Part shown: positions 33,665 to 42,822 of the stretch, one piece after another
Position numbering within the stretch: the first letter of the stretch is position 1
How the letters are laid out: each line of letters begins with the position of its first letter
Assembly: GCF_024256385.1 (NCBI RefSeq)
Contig: NZ_JAMLFW010000001.1
Coordinates: forward strand, 1,116,001-1,180,000
Length of the DNA: 64,000 nt
DNA from: Anatilimnocola floriformis
Lineage (GTDB): Bacteria; Planctomycetota; Planctomycetia; Pirellulales; Pirellulaceae
Reading direction: 5' to 3'
Made by a program: the position numbers and the translations under genes
The notes under the pieces: generated by a model
Seen by the model: the letters and a program-made list of their open reading frames with translations, nothing else
Told to the model about the DNA's origin: nothing
Database searches by the model: none

Positions 33665-36639
33665 CGGCCGAGGCCTTTCTGGAATGTTTGGACCGCAAGG
33701 GGCGTCAACAATGCACGCTCGACGATGCCATGCAGTTGGCGGAGATTGTGGCGACTTGGACCGAAGCCCAGCGGCGAAAGCTGTCGAAGACCGTCGTCGA
33801 GATGACGCGGGTTGGCCGTGATGTCGGTTTCTATTCCAGCAGTGCCTACCACATGTTGCATCTGGCAGTGCTCGCCGTGGGCCCTCTCGCAGCCGCGAAA
33901 CGCGTTGATTCTTTTTATCACTTCGAAACGGCTGCCATCAAAATTCTCAGCGACCGCCGGCCTGATTGGCTCGATCAGTGGGTTGCTCTGCAAATGTCCA
34001 AGAAGTATCCGGCCATCAGCTGGTGGATGTTTCGCGAACTACTTCGCAACGGCACCTGCAGCAAGCCGAGTTCAGACGACTACATTCGCTTTCTCGTGAG
34101 TTTGAGCGGAGACGTTGACCCCTATCGCCCCGGCCCCCGCGACGTGCCTCGCGGTAGCTTCCGCCGCAGTGAATACCTGCAGCAGAATCCGGAGTTCATC
34201 GAAGACCTGTGGCGGTTTTTCGAAATCGAAACATCGATCTTCCTCACTTATTTTCAGCCTGAGGTACTCACCACGAATGCAGCCGACGGCAATGCGCCGG
34301 AAGGTTGGTGTGCGACGCTGATTCGCCTCGGCGAACTGGGGCTGATGGATCGACAACGATTGCTCACTGCCACCTTGCGCGCTCTCGGATCAAGTTTCTC
34401 AGCCAATGCTCTTACCAGTTTCGCGCGGTTTTTCGAAAGCCTGAACGCCACGCCCGAAGAACTCGCTGCCGCGCAAACGGTGTTCGGCGAATTGCTTGCT
34501 AATCGTGCGTCGCACGTGGTGAAGTTCTCCTTGGAGCAATTGACCAACTTGCAAAAGCTCGGCTTGCTCGATGGCCCCGCGTTTCTCGCCGCTGCGCCCG
34601 CCGTGTTCGCGGTGAAGCCCAAGGGGCAGCCACTAATGGTGCTGGCGATTGCGACGAAACTCGCCAAGGATCAGCCCGACCTGGTGCCAGAAATTGCCAA
34701 TCTCGCCATCGAAGCCTTATCGCACGATTCAAGCGATGTGCAGGCCTCAGCGCTGAAGATGCTCGCCGGTTGGCAGGCGCGGTTGCACCGCGATCACGCC
34801 AGCGAACTACAGGCGAAATTGCCGGGAATAGCCGCAAGCGTTCGCCCCCGCGGCGAAGCGCTGATTGCTGCGCTCGGCGTGACGGCCGAAGATGATTCGC
34901 TCCCCTCCCCTGCCCCGTCGATTTCGCTCGAGGAGTTTCAATCGCGCGCCAGTGCCGTTCCTGAGCGCTGGCTGAGCGCGAGCGGATTCAACGCAGCGCT
35001 CACCGCAGCCACAAGCGATTCCTGCTTCACCGGCGCATCGTTCAACGTCAGCGAGATCTCGGTTCTCACTTCTTGCGCACCCATCGTGCCGATCGAAACG
35101 GTCGATGAGTTGCTCGATGCCGTCGCGCATGCGCTGGAAGAACTCGATTCGGGAGATGAACTCGAACGGATTCTCGACGGTATCAGTCGTTTGGGCAGCG
35201 AGCGGCCGGCTGACTTTGAGTTGCGCGCCAAGCCGCTCGTGCAACGACTCGTAGCCAATCGCCGCGACAACTGGCGAGGCCTGCTGGGCTTGGGCATGCA
35301 TCCCAAGTTGCCGCAACTCTTGTTGCGCTGGTTGGGTTCGCCTGAGGTGGTTCAATACAAACAGATGGAAGATCCGCGCGCCTTGCCGAAGTTTATTGAG
35401 CGCCGCCTGCGCGAAATCGAAGCGCGCCTCGCCGCCGGGCGATCGCGGTCGTTGCTCTGCGCGCCGACGCATCAACACGGTTGGCTCGATCCACTCGTCT
35501 TCGTCGCTCGACTGCAAGCCACCACCACGCCGCGGACCGCAGATCTGCTGCAAGCACTCATTCGGCTCGCTCCCGATCATCGCGCGGCTGCGCTGGAGAG
35601 CGCCCGTGATTTGCCGGATGATTGGGGCGCTGCCGTGCGCTATGCGCTCGGTGGTCCGCCGCCGACGGAGTTTATCGAAAGCGATGAACGATTCTCGCTA
35701 TGGCTCGCGGCTGGCAGATCGCGACAAGCTTTCGGACCGCTCACTGACCTCGCGCTTGCCGGAGGTCCGTCGCGCGAGACCATTATCGCCGAGCCGACGT
35801 TTGCCTGGCAGGCCATCGACCGCAATCCCGCGTCTCGTTGGTCCTCGACGATGACCCTCAAGCTGAGCATCAATCCCGGCCTTCCTCGCGCCGAAGAGAA
35901 CGCGCTCCGCCCGACGCTGGCGATTCGCGAAGACAATCTTCATAACTGGGCCAACTTCGGCGTCGAATGGAGCAAGGCCTGGCTCATTCCACTTTGGCCG
36001 GCGAACCTCGACGCCGTACTAGCCGAGGGTGTGCGTCAACTGCGTGTCCGCATCGACGAACCGGCTTCAACGTTCGAACCGAACTACGTTTATCTGCAAC
36101 CGCTCCTGCGGCCCGATGTTTCTTGGAGCGAGCTCAGTTGGTTGGCGATTTGGCTCGCACTGCTCAGCAAGGACTCTAGTTCGCGCGGCATGGCCATCGA
36201 TGTGTTGATCACCGGTATCGAAGATGGCCGGGCTCAACTGCAGTTCGATGTCTTAGCAAAACTTGCCACTGGCGAATGGTTCAAACTCAACCGCCTCGCC
36301 GACGCAGGCCGCGAAGTGGCCCGCGTCTCGCCGAGGCACGCCTGGTGGTGGGCCGAACTGCTGCAACGCTTCCTCGCGCAGCTGGCCACTTGGCCCACCG
36401 AAGCCCATCACCTGCTGACACTCCTTCTCGAACTACTCTCAGAATTGCAACTCAGCCTGAACGCGGAATTTCGATCGACGTTCGAGTCGCGCACCGTCAC
36501 CGGCAAAAGTGCGAAGGTGCTGAAGAGCATCCTGGCGCTGCAGGCCAAACCCAACTCCGCCGCGCGACAGCAAGCCCATTCGCTCGCGCTCGAAACTGCG
36601 TTGTCCCGCGCTGAGCGCTGGGCTGCGGGCAGTCTCTAA
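33661..36639 (+). CDS. DUF6493-like HEAT-type protein, partner of SWIM protein
   Basis: The 992-residue protein is helical and rich in leucine and alanine, with HEAT-like repeats in the middle (about 210-370: 'QRLLTATLRALGSSFSANAL', 'ARFFESLNATPEELAAAQTV'). I recognise this as the DUF6493 pattern seen in proteins that accompany SWIM zinc-finger genes. No enzymatic motif is visible, so a scaffold or sensor role is inferred. The start overlaps the SWIM stop by 4 bases. No MoxR ATPase or VWA gene follows here, although such genes are often neighbours in other genomes from memory. The assignment rests on recall of the pattern. Confidence 0.65.
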   Translation: MTAEAFLECLDRKGRQQCTLDDAMQLAEIVATWTEAQRRKLSKTVVEMTRVGRDVGFYSSSAYHMLHLAVLAVGPLAAAKRVDSFYHFETAAIKILSDRRPDWLDQWVALQMSKKYPAISWWMFRELLRNGTCSKPSSDDYIRFLVSLSGDVDPYRPGPRDVPRGSFRRSEYLQQNPEFIEDLWRFFEIETSIFLTYFQPEVLTTNAADGNAPEGWCATLIRLGELGLMDRQRLLTATLRALGSSFSANALTSFARFFESLNATPEELAAAQTVFGELLANRASHVVKFSLEQLTNLQKLGLLDGPAFLAAAPAVFAVKPKGQPLMVLAIATKLAKDQPDLVPEIANLAIEALSHDSSDVQASALKMLAGWQARLHRDHASELQAKLPGIAASVRPRGEALIAALGVTAEDDSLPSPAPSISLEEFQSRASAVPERWLSASGFNAALTAATSDSCFTGASFNVSEISVLTSCAPIVPIETVDELLDAVAHALEELDSGDELERILDGISRLGSERPADFELRAKPLVQRLVANRRDNWRGLLGLGMHPKLPQLLLRWLGSPEVVQYKQMEDPRALPKFIERRLREIEARLAAGRSRSLLCAPTHQHGWLDPLVFVARLQATTTPRTADLLQALIRLAPDHRAAALESARDLPDDWGAAVRYALGGPPPTEFIESDERFSLWLAAGRSRQAFGPLTDLALAGGPSRETIIAEPTFAWQAIDRNPASRWSSTMTLKLSINPGLPRAEENALRPTLAIREDNLHNWANFGVEWSKAWLIPLWPANLDAVLAEGVRQLRVRIDEPASTFEPNYVYLQPLLRPDVSWSELSWLAIWLALLSKDSSSRGMAIDVLITGIEDGRAQLQFDVLAKLATGEWFKLNRLADAGREVARVSPRHAWWWAELLQRFLAQLATWPTEAHHLLTLLLELLSELQLSLNAEFRSTFESRTVTGKSAKVLKSILALQAKPNSAARQQAHSLALETALSRAERWAAGSL

Positions 36640-36743
36640 TCTGCCTTTAAGGTTCGCTTCCTACCATTCGAGTGTGTGAGTTGGCCTTCAAGACGGCCGG
36701 CTGTGCCTCGGCCAACTCGAACTATCGTATTGGAGAAAATGTC

Positions 36744-37466
36744 ATGTCTCATTCCCTGATTTGGTTTGCAGCCGTGGTGGCGTCGATTATCGGCATGCAA
36801 GGTGCAATGCCGTCGGCGAAAGCGCAATCGGCCAAGGAACCCGCCAGCAAGTCGGCTCTCGACGAACGCTCGGGCAAGATCGAAAAACTGCTGCGAAACG
36901 ACCATCGCGACGTCGATGGAGCCATGCTCGACGACGGCACGCGGTTGCATTTTCCGCCGCACGCCGCCCAGCAGTTCGCCAGCATTCTGGAGGAAGGGAA
37001 ACGCATCGTGGTGTACGGACAAAAGGAAAAGACGCCGCGCGGCGAGGAGGTTTTCGAAGTGAAGAAATTCAAAGTCGGTGACGAAGCCGTTGAAATCGCA
37101 CCACCGCGCAAGCCCAAGCCGCCAGGCCCAAAAAACGAAGAGCGCGAGATGACCGCCGACGGCGAAGTGAAGGGGTATGAAAAAAATCCGAAGGGCGAAA
37201 TCGACGGCTTGGTTCTCACCAACGGCACCGTGGTGAAGATGCCTCCCCACCGCGCCGTAGGACTGAAAGACAATTTCCCCGTTGGCTCGCAGGTGCATAT
37301 CGAAGGTCGCCGGCACGTCACGCCCGCTGGCGATGTTCATCTGCATGCGGACAAAATCACGGCCGCCGATGATCGAGCCGACGCCGTCAGCGACAAGGCG
37401 ACCATGGTGGAAGTGCTGCGCGAGCTGCGGGCCATTCGCGCTCTGCTCGAAGAGTCACGCAAGTAA
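36744..37466 (+). CDS. Exported protein with two DUF5666-like repeats
   Basis: The 240-residue product has a signal peptide (to about residue 27, 'MPSAKAQ') and two similar OB-like units. They are 'DVDGAMLDDGTRLHFPPHAA' (about 56-75) and 'EIDGLVLTNGTVVKMPPHRA' (about 152-171), each followed by a short strand of the 'IVVYGQ' or 'VHIEGRR' type. A short C-terminal coiled coil ('MVEVLRELRAIRALLEESRK') may mediate oligomerisation. Its TGGAGAA site precedes ATG 36744. It lies 65 bases before the response regulator on the same strand, so a sensing or output role with the two-component system is possible but unproven. Confidence 0.6.
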   Translation: MSHSLIWFAAVVASIIGMQGAMPSAKAQSAKEPASKSALDERSGKIEKLLRNDHRDVDGAMLDDGTRLHFPPHAAQQFASILEEGKRIVVYGQKEKTPRGEEVFEVKKFKVGDEAVEIAPPRKPKPPGPKNEEREMTADGEVKGYEKNPKGEIDGLVLTNGTVVKMPPHRAVGLKDNFPVGSQVHIEGRRHVTPAGDVHLHADKITAADDRADAVSDKATMVEVLRELRAIRALLEESRK

Positions 37467-37530
37467 CGAGTAGAAACGAAGTGCACGACCGGCAGTTCGC
37501 TTGAGCTGCCGGTCTGCGATGGAGATAACG

Positions 37531-38181
37531 ATGCGAGCCCTCGTCATTGAAGATCAAAACGACTTGAGACGCCTGATTCAGGAGATGCTGGAAGACGATG
37601 GCTACTGTGTGGATACGGCCCCCGATGGCGCCGAGGGATTGCTGAGAGCTCGCACGGTTTCGTACGACATCGTGCTGCTCGATATCATGCTGCCCAAATT
37701 GGATGGCTGGGAAGTGCTGGAGCAACTGCGCGAGACACGTCACACGCCGGTGCTGGTCCTCTCGGCTCGCGACGCGGTTTCCGATCGCGTGCTCGGTCTC
37801 GATCTGGGAGCCGACGACTATTTACCCAAACCGTTTGAGCGCTCCGAACTATTGGCTCGCGTGCGAGCGCTCATCAGGCGCTCTGCGGGGCAAACGAAAT
37901 CGACGCTGCAAATTGCCGATATCGAAATCGATCTGACTTCCTGCGAAGTCCGGCAAGCCGGCGAATTGGTTTCGCTCACTGCCCGCGAGTTCAACCTGCT
38001 GAAATATCTTGCCGTGCATCGCGGCAAGGTCATCAGCCGCTTGGAACTCTACGATCACTTGTTCGCCGAGAACGACGATGCCGCCTCGAACGTGCTCGAT
38101 GTTTACGTTTCCTACCTGCGCAAGAAACTTGGAGCCGATCTGATTCAGACCAAGCGAGGATTAGGTTATGTCATCCCCTAA
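37531..38181 (+). CDS. OmpR-type response regulator
   Basis: The 216-residue protein has a receiver domain (1-120) with acidic residues Glu7/Asp8, the phosphoacceptor Asp51 ('VLLDIMLPKLDGW') and the conserved lysine in 'DDYLPKPFE'. A C-terminal winged helix (about 130-215, 'LTAREFNLLKYLAVHRGKVI') binds DNA. ATG 37531 follows GGAG at about 7 bases. The in-frame ATG at 37519 is less likely. Its stop overlaps the histidine kinase start by 14 bases, so the two are co-translated. The regulon is unknown. Confidence 0.9.
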   Translation: MRALVIEDQNDLRRLIQEMLEDDGYCVDTAPDGAEGLLRARTVSYDIVLLDIMLPKLDGWEVLEQLRETRHTPVLVLSARDAVSDRVLGLDLGADDYLPKPFERSELLARVRALIRRSAGQTKSTLQIADIEIDLTSCEVRQAGELVSLTAREFNLLKYLAVHRGKVISRLELYDHLFAENDDAASNVLDVYVSYLRKKLGADLIQTKRGLGYVIP

Positions 38182-39598
38182 GAAAGCTGCCTCGCCAACG
38201 CAGCAAGCGACACGAGTGCCGCGAGCCTACAGCCTGCGAAACGTGTTGCTGGCTTCGCACCTCGGACTGCTCGCGGCTGGCATGCTGATCTGCGGTATCG
38301 CGTTCTCGGCGTTGATGCTGTGGACGACTTATCGGCAAGCGGAAGCCGATCTGCTGGGCGCGGCACAAGTGATGATTCGCGATGCCAACGGTCGGGGAGA
38401 ATCGATGTCGATTCCTCCCACCTACTTTCATCGCTTCGGCCCCGCGCCCCGCGATCAAGCCTACTTCGCTCTCTGGGATAGCAACGGCAAGTTGGTAGCT
38501 CAGTCCAAAAATCTGCCGGCGAATATCGAGCCGACCTCGCAGCACCTCCCCGATCACGGCCCGCGGCCTTACGTGAGTCGAGCCTACGGCCGAAATTTGG
38601 AAATCATGGTCGCCACACCCGAGCAAGGGCAGCTGTTGATTGGGCGGCCTCTGGCGAAAGAGTTCGATTTGTTTTGGTGGATGCTGGCCAGATTCGCTGC
38701 CATCGTCACGACGGGGCTGATTGCCGGAGCGGTGGCCGCGTGGGGACTTTCCCGCTGGATCGCGCGACCGGTGGCGACGATTGCGAGTCGAGCCGAATCG
38801 ATCTCTGAAAATAATCTCGAACAGCGGATCGAAGTTTCTCACGGCACGCTCGAAGTGGTTGCACTCGCCGACGTGCTGAATCGGATGCTGGCTAAGTTGC
38901 ACGCAGCTTTCGCGCGGCAGTCACAATTTACGGCCGATGCAGCGCACGAACTTCGCACGCCGATCACCATCATCCTCGCGCAGGCCGAACAAACCTTGGC
39001 CCGCGAACGATCGACGGCCGACTATCAGCAGGCGCTGCAAACCTGCCAGCGTACGGCCCGGCAAATGAAGAGCCTGGTCGACAATCTGATGCTGCTGGCC
39101 AAGGCCGATGCTGGTCAGCCAGGCGCGCGAACAGAAATCGTCGATCTGTCGCAAGCCGTACGCGAATCAGCCGACGAACTGGCCCTGCTGGTGAAAGAAC
39201 GGGGCGTGCAGTTGCACGTGCACGCCACGGCCGCGCTGGTCCAAGGCGATTTTCAGCAGCTGAGGCAAGTCGCTGCCAATCTGCTGAGCAACGCCATCAA
39301 ACACAACGTGCCGCAGGGCGAAGTCTGGATCGACGTGAGTGCCAACGGCAACCAAGCCACCCTGCGTGTGCGCGACAACGGCCCGGGAATCGCCGCCGAG
39401 CACCACGCCCAACTGTTCGACCGTTTCTATCGCGTCGATCGATCCCGAACACACGGCGCCGAAGTTAGCTCTGGAATCGGGCTCAGCATCGTGCGGGAAA
39501 TCGTCACCGCTCACGGAGGAACAGTGCAGCTAGACTCGTCGCCGGGAGCGGGCGCTACGTTCCTCGTTACGCTGCCGCTAGCGAGCGCAAGGGCCTGA
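38168..39598 (+). CDS. Sensor histidine kinase
   Basis: The 476-residue kinase has two membrane segments (about 30-52 and 169-191) around an extracytoplasmic sensor region. A HAMP domain (193-245), a HisKA domain with His260 ('AAHELRTPITIIL') and an HATPase domain ('LLSNAIKHNVPQGE', 'DNGPGIA', 'SGIGLSIVREIVTAHGG') follow. It phosphorylates the neighbouring OmpR-type regulator. The signal is unknown. The sensor region is about 115 residues with no recognised domain. The start lies inside the regulator's last codons. Confidence 0.9.
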   Translation: MSSPKKAASPTQQATRVPRAYSLRNVLLASHLGLLAAGMLICGIAFSALMLWTTYRQAEADLLGAAQVMIRDANGRGESMSIPPTYFHRFGPAPRDQAYFALWDSNGKLVAQSKNLPANIEPTSQHLPDHGPRPYVSRAYGRNLEIMVATPEQGQLLIGRPLAKEFDLFWWMLARFAAIVTTGLIAGAVAAWGLSRWIARPVATIASRAESISENNLEQRIEVSHGTLEVVALADVLNRMLAKLHAAFARQSQFTADAAHELRTPITIILAQAEQTLARERSTADYQQALQTCQRTARQMKSLVDNLMLLAKADAGQPGARTEIVDLSQAVRESADELALLVKERGVQLHVHATAALVQGDFQQLRQVAANLLSNAIKHNVPQGEVWIDVSANGNQATLRVRDNGPGIAAEHHAQLFDRFYRVDRSRTHGAEVSSGIGLSIVREIVTAHGGTVQLDSSPGAGATFLVTLPLASARA

Positions 39599-39620
39599 CG
39601 CGCGAACACGCGTCAAGGAA

Positions 39621-39649
39621 CAAAAAAAGCGACGAGCTAAACTCGTCGC
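39621..39649 (-). terminator. Terminator of tRNA-Gln
   Basis: Perfect 8-base arms GCGACGAG (39629-39636) and CTCGTCGC (39642-39649) with loop CTAAA are followed on the minus strand by TTTTTTTG. It lies four bases past the 3' end of the tRNA. Confidence 0.85.
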
Positions 39650-39652
39650 CAG

Positions 39653-39723
39653 TTGACCTCCATGGATTTGAACCATGACTAAATGATCCAGAATCATTCG
39701 TGCTACCGTTACACCAGAGGTCA
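39653..39723 (-). tRNA. tRNA-Gln, anticodon CUG
   Basis: The minus-strand sequence folds as a tRNA. It has a 7-base acceptor pair (TGACCTC with GAGGTCA), an anticodon stem AATGA/TCATT with loop TTCTGGA giving anticodon CTG, and a T-arm CATGG/CCATG with loop TTCAAAT. The discriminator is A and no CCA is encoded. It has its own promoter upstream and a terminator downstream. Confidence 0.93.
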
Positions 39724-39751
39724 ATACTGCTGTTACGCAGGGTGTCTCTGT

Positions 39752-39780
39752 AAGTTACGACGAGCCGCAGAAAGGGTCAA
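39752..39780 (-). promoter_or_regulatory. Sigma-70-type promoter of the tRNA
   Basis: On the minus strand TTGACC (39780-39775) is followed after 17 bases by TAACTT (39757-39752), which ends 28 bases before the tRNA 5' end. Confidence 0.6.
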
Positions 39781-39920
39781 GGGCAGTGTTTGTCTTGGTT
39801 GGTGAGCAGACTCGCAAGCAGAAAGGCTAGCCACAGCTGTCTCAACCAAGGCAGCAACCTTTGAGTCAAAGTGTTGGCAGCAGACCTTGGGCTTCGATCG
39901 GTCACCGACCCATCTCTAAT

Positions 39921-39950
39921 TTGACGACCGTTACGCGCGCGGACTATACT
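39921..39950 (+). promoter_or_regulatory. Sigma-70-type promoter of the SHD1 gene at 40071
   Basis: TTGACG (39921-39926) and TATACT (39945-39950) are separated by 18 bases. The leader to the ATG at 40071 would be about 115 bases. Confidence 0.6.
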
Positions 39951-40070
39951 CTCCGCACTTGCCGTCCCCCTGAATGGGTCGTTGCCGGCTTGCGGTTTGC
40001 TCTGTGCCACAAAACGTTGAACGCGCTCTGCGCGTTGATAATCGACAAACGAATAAGTTGGAGACCTGCC

Positions 40071-41006
40071 ATGCGAAGTTGCTGTGCGGCCTTGTTGCTG
40101 GCGTCGGTTTTCTTGTGCACGGCGGTGGGGCAACAGGCCAAGCCGAATGAAGTTAAACCAATCGAGGTCAAACCAGGAGAGCGATATCACGTCGAATGGC
40201 TGAGTGTCACGAAAGATAAGCAGCGGATCAACGATTGGGACAACAACAAGATTGATGTGGTCAAGATGCTTCAAATTCGCGAAGAGCAATTTGAACGATT
40301 GAAATCGGGGACGCTGCTGGAAATTATTAGAATCGAGCCAAGGTCGGCAGACTTCCCCGTCGGTTACGTCGAGTGTAAGCGAACTAATTTTCGCGGCCCG
40401 CCAGAAACGGTGTATGCGCTTCCATCGCACCTAAGACCCGATTCGGTTAGGTTAACGCAAGCCAGTCAACCCGATCCACCGCTGGCTCCCGGTCAGCCGT
40501 TCTACCGCAGCTGGAAGTCTGCCGATGGGAGCTTTGAAGTCTCGGCAGAATTGTTGGAGTACGACGCCATGAAGGTCGTCCTGAAACGGGAGAAGGACGG
40601 CAAAGAACTTCAGCTGACGCCTGACAAACTTTCCGCAGCCGATCGCCAGTGGCTGGCGGATCTAGCGTCGCTGGAGGGTGTTTGGCTATGTGTTTCGATT
40701 GAACACATGGGGATGGTGATGCCAGATCCGCGTCCCGAATGGCTGGCGATTTTTCATCGCGGCAGATTCGGCCTGATGTATGGTGCGAACCTGAACGTGC
40801 ATGGAGAACTTGCCCTGAATTCTAAGGCGAATCCCAAGACCCTTGATATCATCAACCCGATCAGTAAACAGAAGGTGCTGGGCATCTATCAAGTCGATAA
40901 GGATAGTCTCAAACTGGCGCTTGCCGCGCAAGAAAAAGATCCTCGCCCCGCCGCATTGAAAGGCGCCAAAGCGGGCACGATGATTTTCAAGCGGGAAAAG
41001 AATTAG
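40071..41006 (+). CDS. Secreted SHD1-domain protein
   Basis: The 311-residue protein starts with a signal peptide ('MRSCCAALLLASVFLCTAVG'). An SHD1-like domain follows at about 145-205: 'YRSWKSADGSFEVSAELLEY', then 'DKLSAADRQWLADLA'. The C-terminal 100 residues ('GVWLCVSIEHMGMVMPDP') resemble no domain I can name. ATG 40071 follows GGAG, and a promoter lies at 39921-39950. The last 20 bases overlap the convergent kinase gene. It is not similar to the SHD1 protein at 30678 outside the SHD1 region. Confidence 0.65.
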   Translation: MRSCCAALLLASVFLCTAVGQQAKPNEVKPIEVKPGERYHVEWLSVTKDKQRINDWDNNKIDVVKMLQIREEQFERLKSGTLLEIIRIEPRSADFPVGYVECKRTNFRGPPETVYALPSHLRPDSVRLTQASQPDPPLAPGQPFYRSWKSADGSFEVSAELLEYDAMKVVLKREKDGKELQLTPDKLSAADRQWLADLASLEGVWLCVSIEHMGMVMPDPRPEWLAIFHRGRFGLMYGANLNVHGELALNSKANPKTLDIINPISKQKVLGIYQVDKDSLKLALAAQEKDPRPAALKGAKAGTMIFKREKN

Positions 41007-42702
41007 TTGCTTCGCCGATCTTGCCCTTCCGAATCGCCGCCAGAATCGCGCGCAGCCGTTGGCGGTAGTACTTCAGCCCCGGAAAGAAGAAGCACGCCGC
41101 GGCGACCACGCCGAAGATGAAGTGCCCGTAGTCGGGGAAGTAAGCCATGGCGGCTGCGGTGGCGAAGAGGGCAAAGGCTTGCACGTAGAACGCGCCGGTG
41201 AGCATGCCCGCTTTGATCAGAAACGCCATGCCATTGATGATGCCGAGCATGGGCGAGAGTTCGAGCACGCCGAGGCCCAGCCAGTACTCCAGCGGAAAGA
41301 GCAAGCCGATGCTGATCATGCTGCCGGCCCACACGTGCGCGATTTGCCGTTCGACGAACGTCACCGGTCCCATGCGGCGACGCAGCGCCCAGAAGACCGC
41401 TGCCCACGTGCCGAGGCCCGCGGTCCACAGCAGAAAGTAAATCAAGCGATCTTCCGGCTTGCGATAGCCCCACAAGAACAGCACGTTCGTCAGGCTGCAA
41501 ACGGAGAACAGCACCAGGCTGTGCCACATCCAGAGCAGGCCCCAGTTTTCGAGCACGGCGGCGTTGTGCGTTTCGCGCATCCAGCCAGCAAGGACCTGCG
41601 CAAATCGCCCGCTGCGGGCGCTGATGCTTTCGTCGTTGAGGAACGCGTCGAGATCGCGCGCGAGGCCGGCTGCGGTTGCATAACGCAGATCGGTGGGCTT
41701 TTGCAGGCAGCGGAGGCAGATCATTTCCAGATCGCGATCGGCGTGCTGATTGAGCATCCGCGGCGGCACCGGATCCTGCTCGAGCACCATCAACACCGTC
41801 TCGACCGGCGACGCTCCTTGAAAGGGCGGCCGGCCGGTGAGCATGTGATAAAGGACCACGCCGAGGCTATAGACATCACTTTGCGGGCCGACCTGGCCGC
41901 GGTTGCCGGCCGCTTGTTCGGGCGCCATGTAGGCCGGTGTGCCGAGGATTGCGCCCGTCTTGGTCAGGCTCGGTTCATCGCTGATTTGTTTGGCCAGGCC
42001 GAAGTCGGTGACGTGCGGTTGGCCTTGCTCATCGATCAGAATGTTCGAGGGTTTCAGGTCGCGATGGAGCACGCCCTTTTCATGCGCGAAATGAATAGCC
42101 CGCGCCACGGTCACGAGCAGTTTGGCTGCTTCGCGTGAAGGCATTGGTCCTTCGGCGAGTCGCTGCGCGAGCGTGGTGCCGCGAATGAACTTCATGCTGA
42201 AGTAGGGCCGACCGTTGATCTCGCCCACTTCGTACACCGGCACGATGCCCGGATGATCAAGCTTGGCGGCGGCCTGGGCTTCGGCTTGAAAGCGTTCGCG
42301 TTCGGCTTGCCGGGCAAGTTCGCCCCGGAGGATCATCTTGATGGCGACTTCGCGGCCGAGGCTCTCTTGCCGCGCGCGAAAGACCACGCCCATGCCGCCG
42401 CGGCCTAGTTCTTCTTGCAAAACATAGTCGCCGAGATGCATCGGCAGTTCGAGCGAACCACTCGCGGTATCACTGGTGACTGGCGGCAACGTATCGGCGA
42501 TGCTGCTGCTCTTGCCGGCGACCTGCGCGACCATGATCGCGCCCCACAGCTCGCGCAGATCGGCAGCAAACTGCGGATGGCTACGGCACTGCTCTTCGAG
42601 ATTGACGTGCTCGCCCCGCTGCGCCCGATCTGCGAGATCGCTGACGAGCAGAGCGAGTTGCTCTTCGTGCTGACTCGCGGCATCGGGAGAAGGTTGAATC
42701 AT
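40987..42702 (-). CDS. Membrane-bound Ser/Thr protein kinase
   Basis: The 571-residue protein has a charged N-terminal region and a Hanks-type kinase domain at about 91-350. It shows the glycine loop 'ELGRGGMGVVFRA', Lys122 ('VAIKMIL'), catalytic 'HRDLKPSN' with Asp215, and 'DFGLAK' (233-238). Residues after about 395 contain several membrane segments. The gene lies 118 bases downstream of an ECF sigma factor on the same strand, with repeat R6 in the gap. Such pairs are typical of planctomycetes, where the kinase is proposed to control the sigma factor by phosphorylation. That role is inference here. Confidence 0.9.
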   Translation of the reverse strand: MIQPSPDAASQHEEQLALLVSDLADRAQRGEHVNLEEQCRSHPQFAADLRELWGAIMVAQVAGKSSSIADTLPPVTSDTASGSLELPMHLGDYVLQEELGRGGMGVVFRARQESLGREVAIKMILRGELARQAERERFQAEAQAAAKLDHPGIVPVYEVGEINGRPYFSMKFIRGTTLAQRLAEGPMPSREAAKLLVTVARAIHFAHEKGVLHRDLKPSNILIDEQGQPHVTDFGLAKQISDEPSLTKTGAILGTPAYMAPEQAAGNRGQVGPQSDVYSLGVVLYHMLTGRPPFQGASPVETVLMVLEQDPVPPRMLNQHADRDLEMICLRCLQKPTDLRYATAAGLARDLDAFLNDESISARSGRFAQVLAGWMRETHNAAVLENWGLLWMWHSLVLFSVCSLTNVLFLWGYRKPEDRLIYFLLWTAGLGTWAAVFWALRRRMGPVTFVERQIAHVWAGSMISIGLLFPLEYWLGLGVLELSPMLGIINGMAFLIKAGMLTGAFYVQAFALFATAAAMAYFPDYGHFIFGVVAAACFFFPGLKYYRQRLRAILAAIRKGKIGEATNSFPA

Positions 42703-42749
42703 TGTGGATGGTCACAGCCCGCGGCGTAAGCCAGGGAAGCGAATGGCAA

Positions 42750-42822
42750 AGTAGCTGAATTCGCCAGAATTCAGATGGTTGCGTTTAACCAGTGCGTCTG
42801 AATTCTGGCGAACTCAGCTACT
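42750..42822. repeat. Palindromic repeat family R6
   Basis: Arms 42750-42775 (starting AGTAGCTGAATTCGCC) and 42797-42822 are 26-base inverted copies with one mismatch and a 21-base loop. The right arm overlaps the sigma factor stop codon (42821-42823), so the repeat supplies two of its three bases. Transcribed from the sigma gene it would form a strong hairpin before the kinase gene. Confidence 0.85.
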
